A DNA stretch of 33,240 bases from JASFBA01 sp034433695 (GTDB lineage Bacteria; Chloroflexota; Chloroflexia; DTKN01): contig DAOUAK010000046.1 in assembly GCA_034433695.1 (NCBI GenBank), forward strand, positions 1-33,240, in the 5' to 3' direction. Numbering within the stretch: the stretch's first letter is position 1; the number at the start of each line of letters is the position of its first letter. The notes beneath the pieces were generated by a model. The model was not told where the DNA came from, ran no database searches, and saw only the letters and a list, made by a program, of their open reading frames with translations. The position numbers were made by a program, and so were the translations under genes. Below are positions 30,800 through 33,240 of this stretch, piece by piece.

Positions 30800-30872
30800 C
30801 TGCCCGCCTTCCCCGGCCCGGGGAAGATGGGTACGGTTTCTTTGCAGCCCTCCACGGCAGAAAGGCGGGCAG
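30800..30872 (+). ncRNA. Candidate structured RNA element between the metallopeptidase and protease genes
   Basis: CTGCCCGCCTT (30800-30810) pairs perfectly over 11 bp with AAGGCGGGCAG (30862-30872). It encloses CCCCG-GCC-CGGGG (30811-30823) and a second weaker arm around TTTGC...GCAGAAA, giving a three-way-junction shape. Competing pairings exist: CTTCCCCG/CGGGGAAG at 30808-30826, and GGTTTC/GAAACC at 30835-30840 with 30872-30877. Alternative folds are typical of regulatory leaders. It could also simply be the metallopeptidase terminator, although only CCTTTTA follows. Farther on are GAG-A-GAAAAG/CTTTTC-CTC and CCGGA-TTTC-TCCGG (30939-30952). No known class was recognised. Confidence 0.4.
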
Positions 30873-30955
30873 AAACCTTTTACGGCCCCATAGGAGAGAA
30901 AAGGGGACTTTTCCTCGCCAGGAGCCATCTTCAACGGCCCGGATTTCTCCGGAAT

Positions 30956-30969
30956 GAAAGGAGGTGATC
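30956..30969 (+). promoter_or_regulatory. Extended Shine-Dalgarno in the protease leader
   Basis: GAAAGGAGGTGATC matches the complement of a typical bacterial 16S rRNA 3' end over 12-14 bases, much longer than a normal ribosome site. It lies about 57 nt before the protease start, which has its own GGAGGTG at 31014-31020. It could be a standby site or serve the short leader frame. Confidence 0.5.
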
Positions 30970-30981
30970 TCGAGCGTCGGG

Positions 30982-31029
30982 ATGGCATTTCTCGGCAAGA
31001 ATAGTGGATCGCAGGAGGTGACAAGATGA
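30982..31029 (+). CDS. Candidate leader peptide (15 aa) coupled to the protease gene
   Basis: The frame reads M-A-F-L-G-K-N-S-G-S-Q-E-V-T-R-stop. Its TGA overlaps the protease ATG (ATGA), the arrangement this genome uses for translational coupling. The extended Shine-Dalgarno is 12 nt upstream of the ATG, longer than ideal; an in-frame GTG at 30964 overlaps that site. It may be chance. Confidence 0.35.
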   Translation: MAFLGKNSGSQEVTR

Positions 31030-33240
31030 GCAGACGACAGTGGTTGAGCCTATGGGCAGCGATCGTGCTCCTGGCGGGGATGGCCGGCTGGTTGCTGGCC
31101 GCATCGCCGAATGATGCGCCGTCTGCCCTGATTCGCCTGAAACGCCTCACCTTTGACCCACTCTCTCCTCCCGCCGGATTGGACCTCTCCCGGCAGGAGT
31201 CCCCCGGCCTCTACATCGTCCAGTTTCGCGGCCCCATCCAGGCCGAGTGGAAGGAAGCGGTGCAGCGGTTGGGAGCCCGCCTTTACGGCTACATCCCCGA
31301 CTTTGCCTTTCTGGCCTGGCTGGAGCCCGGAGTGCGGGAGGCGGTGGCCGGCCGGCCCGAGGTCCGTTGGGTGGGCCCATTCCTTTCCGAGTGGCGCATC
31401 TCCCCCGAACTGGACGGTCTATCGGGCCGACAAACGCTGGCCATCCAGACCCTTCCCGATGTCGATTCCCGTTCCTTTCTGGAGGACCTGGCCGGCCTCG
31501 GGGCCACGATCCAGGGCCACTCGGACACCTTCTTCGCCGGCTTCACCTACGCCGAGGTGGACCTGGCCCACCTTCAGGAACTGGCCCACCGGCCCGAGGT
31601 CACCTGGATCGGCCTCTTTCACCCGCCTCGGCTCTGGAACGATGCCGCCCGTGGAGTGATGAACGTCCAGCCGGTCTGGGATATTGGCCTCCGGGGGGCC
31701 GGCCAGGTCGTCGCCGTGGCCGATACGGCGCTGGATACCGGCGACCCCAGCACGGTCAACCTGGACTTTCGGGGCCGGGTGGACCAGATCCTGGACTATA
31801 GCGGCGATTGGGCCCTGGACGATTGCTCCGGCCATGGCACCCACGTCTCCGGCTCCATCCTGGGGAACGGCACCAACTCCGGCGGGCAGTACGCCGGCGT
31901 AGCCCCCGAGGCGCACCTGGTTATGCAGGGGCTGGAGTTCAGCATGTGGGGGCTTTTGCCCTACGATAGTTGCCTCCTCACCGGCCTTATGGGTGGAGTG
32001 ACCCCGATCCTCCAGGACGCCTACAACGCCGGGGCCCGTATCCATTCCAACTCCTGGGGGGCCGCTGTGGCCGGTGCTTACGACGACTTTGCCGTGGAGG
32101 TGGACACCTTTGCCTGGCAGTACAAGGACTTTACCATCCTCTTCGCCGCCGGCAACTCCGGGGTAGATAACGATAACAACGGCGTCATCGACCTGGACTC
32201 GATGGGTTCCCCGGCGACGGCCAAGAACTGCATCAGCGTAGGGGCCTCGGAGAACAACAAGCCCGTCCCTGCCCCCAACCCCGACTCGGGCACCTGGTCC
32301 CAGTTCGGCTACACCGCCGAGCCGATCGCCAGCGACAATACAGCCGACGAACCCTGGGGGATGGCCGCCTTCTCCAGTCGCGGCCCCTGCGACGACGGCC
32401 GCATCAAGCCCGATGTCACCGCTCCTGGCACCTGGATCGCCTCCGTTCGCTCGTCCTTTGCCCGCTACGACGGCTGGGGCAATCCTATCAACCAGTATTA
32501 TATGTACATGGGCGGCACCTCCATGGCTACCCCGCTGACCTCCGGCTCCGCGGCCCTGGTGCGCGATTATTACAACGACATCAAGGGTTTACCTAACCCC
32601 TCCAGCGCCCTGATCAAGGCCACCCTGATCAACGGGGCCTATGACATGACTCCCGGCCAGTACGGCAGCGGCCAGTATCTGGAAATTCCCCCCCGCCCGA
32701 ACAACGTCGAAGGCTGGGGACGGATTGACCTCAAGAATTCCCTCGTCCCCGATGCCCCGCGTACCTGGTGGTATGACGACCATACCTCCGGTCTGAGCAC
32801 CGGCCAGCAGGTGGTCTATAACGATAGCCCCTCCACCCCTCTCTACGTCAGCAACTCTTCCCAACCCCTCCGGATCACGCTGGTCTGGACCGACTATCCC
32901 GGTGTGGCGAATGCCAGCCCGGCCCTGGTCAACGACCTGGACCTGGAAGTCATCGGCCCCGGCGGACAGCACTACTACGGCAACGGAGTGCAGTGGGACC
33001 GCGTGAACAACGTCGAGGGAGTGGATGTGGCCAATCCGCAGGTCGGAGCCTGGCAGGTCATCGTCCACGCCTACAACATCCCTCAGTCCACCCAACCCTA
33101 TGCCCTGGTCGTCTCGGGCATCTTCGGCGGCCCCACGCCCACGGCCACACCCACGGAGACACCTGTTCCGCCCACGGCCACCCCTACCGAGACGCCCGTC
33201 CCACCCACACCCACGGAGACGCCCATTCCACCCACGGCCA
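31026..33240 (+). CDS. Secreted subtilisin-like S8 serine protease (partial, cut at right edge)
   Basis: At least 738 residues are present. A signal or anchor segment (about 6-26) is followed by a prodomain region with two similar halves (about 60-120 and 140-200), each ending 'GRPEVRWVGPF' or 'HRPEVTWIGLF', like doubled inhibitor-type segments. The catalytic triad is D233 in 'AVADTALDTG', H270 in 'CSGHGTHVSGS' and S499 in 'GGTSMATP', with oxyanion N377 in 'FAAGNSG'. A KP-43-like beta-sandwich follows ('LRITLVWTDYPGVANASPALVNDLDLEVIGP'), then Pro/Thr-rich repeats entering the right edge. The ATG is at 31026 with GCAGGAGGTG upstream. It is probably exported and tethered by the stalk; a C-terminal anchor would lie outside the window. 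Confidence 0.93.
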   Translation, partial: MSRRQWLSLWAAIVLLAGMAGWLLAASPNDAPSALIRLKRLTFDPLSPPAGLDLSRQESPGLYIVQFRGPIQAEWKEAVQRLGARLYGYIPDFAFLAWLEPGVREAVAGRPEVRWVGPFLSEWRISPELDGLSGRQTLAIQTLPDVDSRSFLEDLAGLGATIQGHSDTFFAGFTYAEVDLAHLQELAHRPEVTWIGLFHPPRLWNDAARGVMNVQPVWDIGLRGAGQVVAVADTALDTGDPSTVNLDFRGRVDQILDYSGDWALDDCSGHGTHVSGSILGNGTNSGGQYAGVAPEAHLVMQGLEFSMWGLLPYDSCLLTGLMGGVTPILQDAYNAGARIHSNSWGAAVAGAYDDFAVEVDTFAWQYKDFTILFAAGNSGVDNDNNGVIDLDSMGSPATAKNCISVGASENNKPVPAPNPDSGTWSQFGYTAEPIASDNTADEPWGMAAFSSRGPCDDGRIKPDVTAPGTWIASVRSSFARYDGWGNPINQYYMYMGGTSMATPLTSGSAALVRDYYNDIKGLPNPSSALIKATLINGAYDMTPGQYGSGQYLEIPPRPNNVEGWGRIDLKNSLVPDAPRTWWYDDHTSGLSTGQQVVYNDSPSTPLYVSNSSQPLRITLVWTDYPGVANASPALVNDLDLEVIGPGGQHYYGNGVQWDRVNNVEGVDVANPQVGAWQVIVHAYNIPQSTQPYALVVSGIFGGPTPTATPTETPVPPTATPTETPVPPTPTETPIPPTA
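33130..33240. repeat. Pro/Thr-rich repeat stalk encoded in the protease C-terminus
   Basis: Degenerate units of the type CCCACGGAGACGCCC alternate with CCACCCACGGCC. They encode P-T-E-T-P-V/I-P-P-T-A repeats. This is a low-complexity, wall-spanning linker and not a CRISPR. It continues beyond the window. Confidence 0.85.

Noticed and set aside
33130..33240. Short regular repeats that could suggest a CRISPR array
   Set aside because: They are in frame with the protease, encode Pro/Thr repeats, and have no unique spacers of CRISPR length.
1..33240. Transposases, integrases, toxin-antitoxin, restriction or other phage-defence genes
   Set aside because: I looked for their motifs in all plausible frames and found none. 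The apparent rearrangement at 22.7 kb has no mobile element next to it.

Overview
The window is GC-rich, gene-dense bacterial DNA. It looks like a thermophilic member of the Chloroflexota (Anaerolineae-like). That placement is an inference, based on BpsA-type branched-polyamine synthesis beside SpeD, a Cys-to-Asp MurA, secreted proteins with Chloroflexota-style 'FLPIV' tails and Pro/Thr stalks, and sigma70 promoters with near-consensus TTGACA/TATAAT boxes at 17-bp spacing. No rRNA, tRNA, CRISPR array or insertion sequence was found.

Layout. (1) 1-6.5 kb: a divergent lipoprotein gene runs off the left edge. A consensus promoter then feeds a molybdenum/tungsten-cofactor (Moco) riboswitch with its own terminator. 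It controls tupB-tupC-moaA-moaC and an unusual MOSC-TupA fusion (tungstate import plus cofactor synthesis), followed by glmU. (2) 6.5-13.8 kb, minus strand: a membrane GT39 glycosyltransferase, lpdA, bpsA, speD and rlmN form one tightly packed operon. It is followed by a Met-rich PepSY-like membrane protein and a 43-residue membrane protein. (3) 13.8-15.6 kb: divergent promoters, then an AI-2E family permease and a GNAT acetyltransferase.

(4) 15.6-26.2 kb: a cell-surface region. It has a secreted four-repeat protein with tiny upstream ORFs, a secreted beta-propeller-like protein, two methyltransferases, a flippase-like integral membrane protein, two GT4, one GT2 and one GT39 glycosyltransferase, and the C-terminal remnant of a second flippase. 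Together these suggest assembly and export of a surface glycan and the proteins that carry it. (5) 26.2-30 kb, minus strand: a LuxR-HTH/transmembrane/Kelch regulator, murA (Asp in place of the catalytic Cys) and a Crp/Fnr regulator. The crp gene shares a self-complementary -35 box with a divergent YugP-type zinc metallopeptidase. (6) 30.8-33.2 kb: a structured leader, an extended Shine-Dalgarno and a short leader ORF precede a large secreted S8 protease cut by the right edge.

Across the window the octamer GGCCGGCC is strongly over-represented (about 50 copies by eye). It is almost absent from about 12.7 to 21.9 kb, which hints at a different history for part of the surface region.
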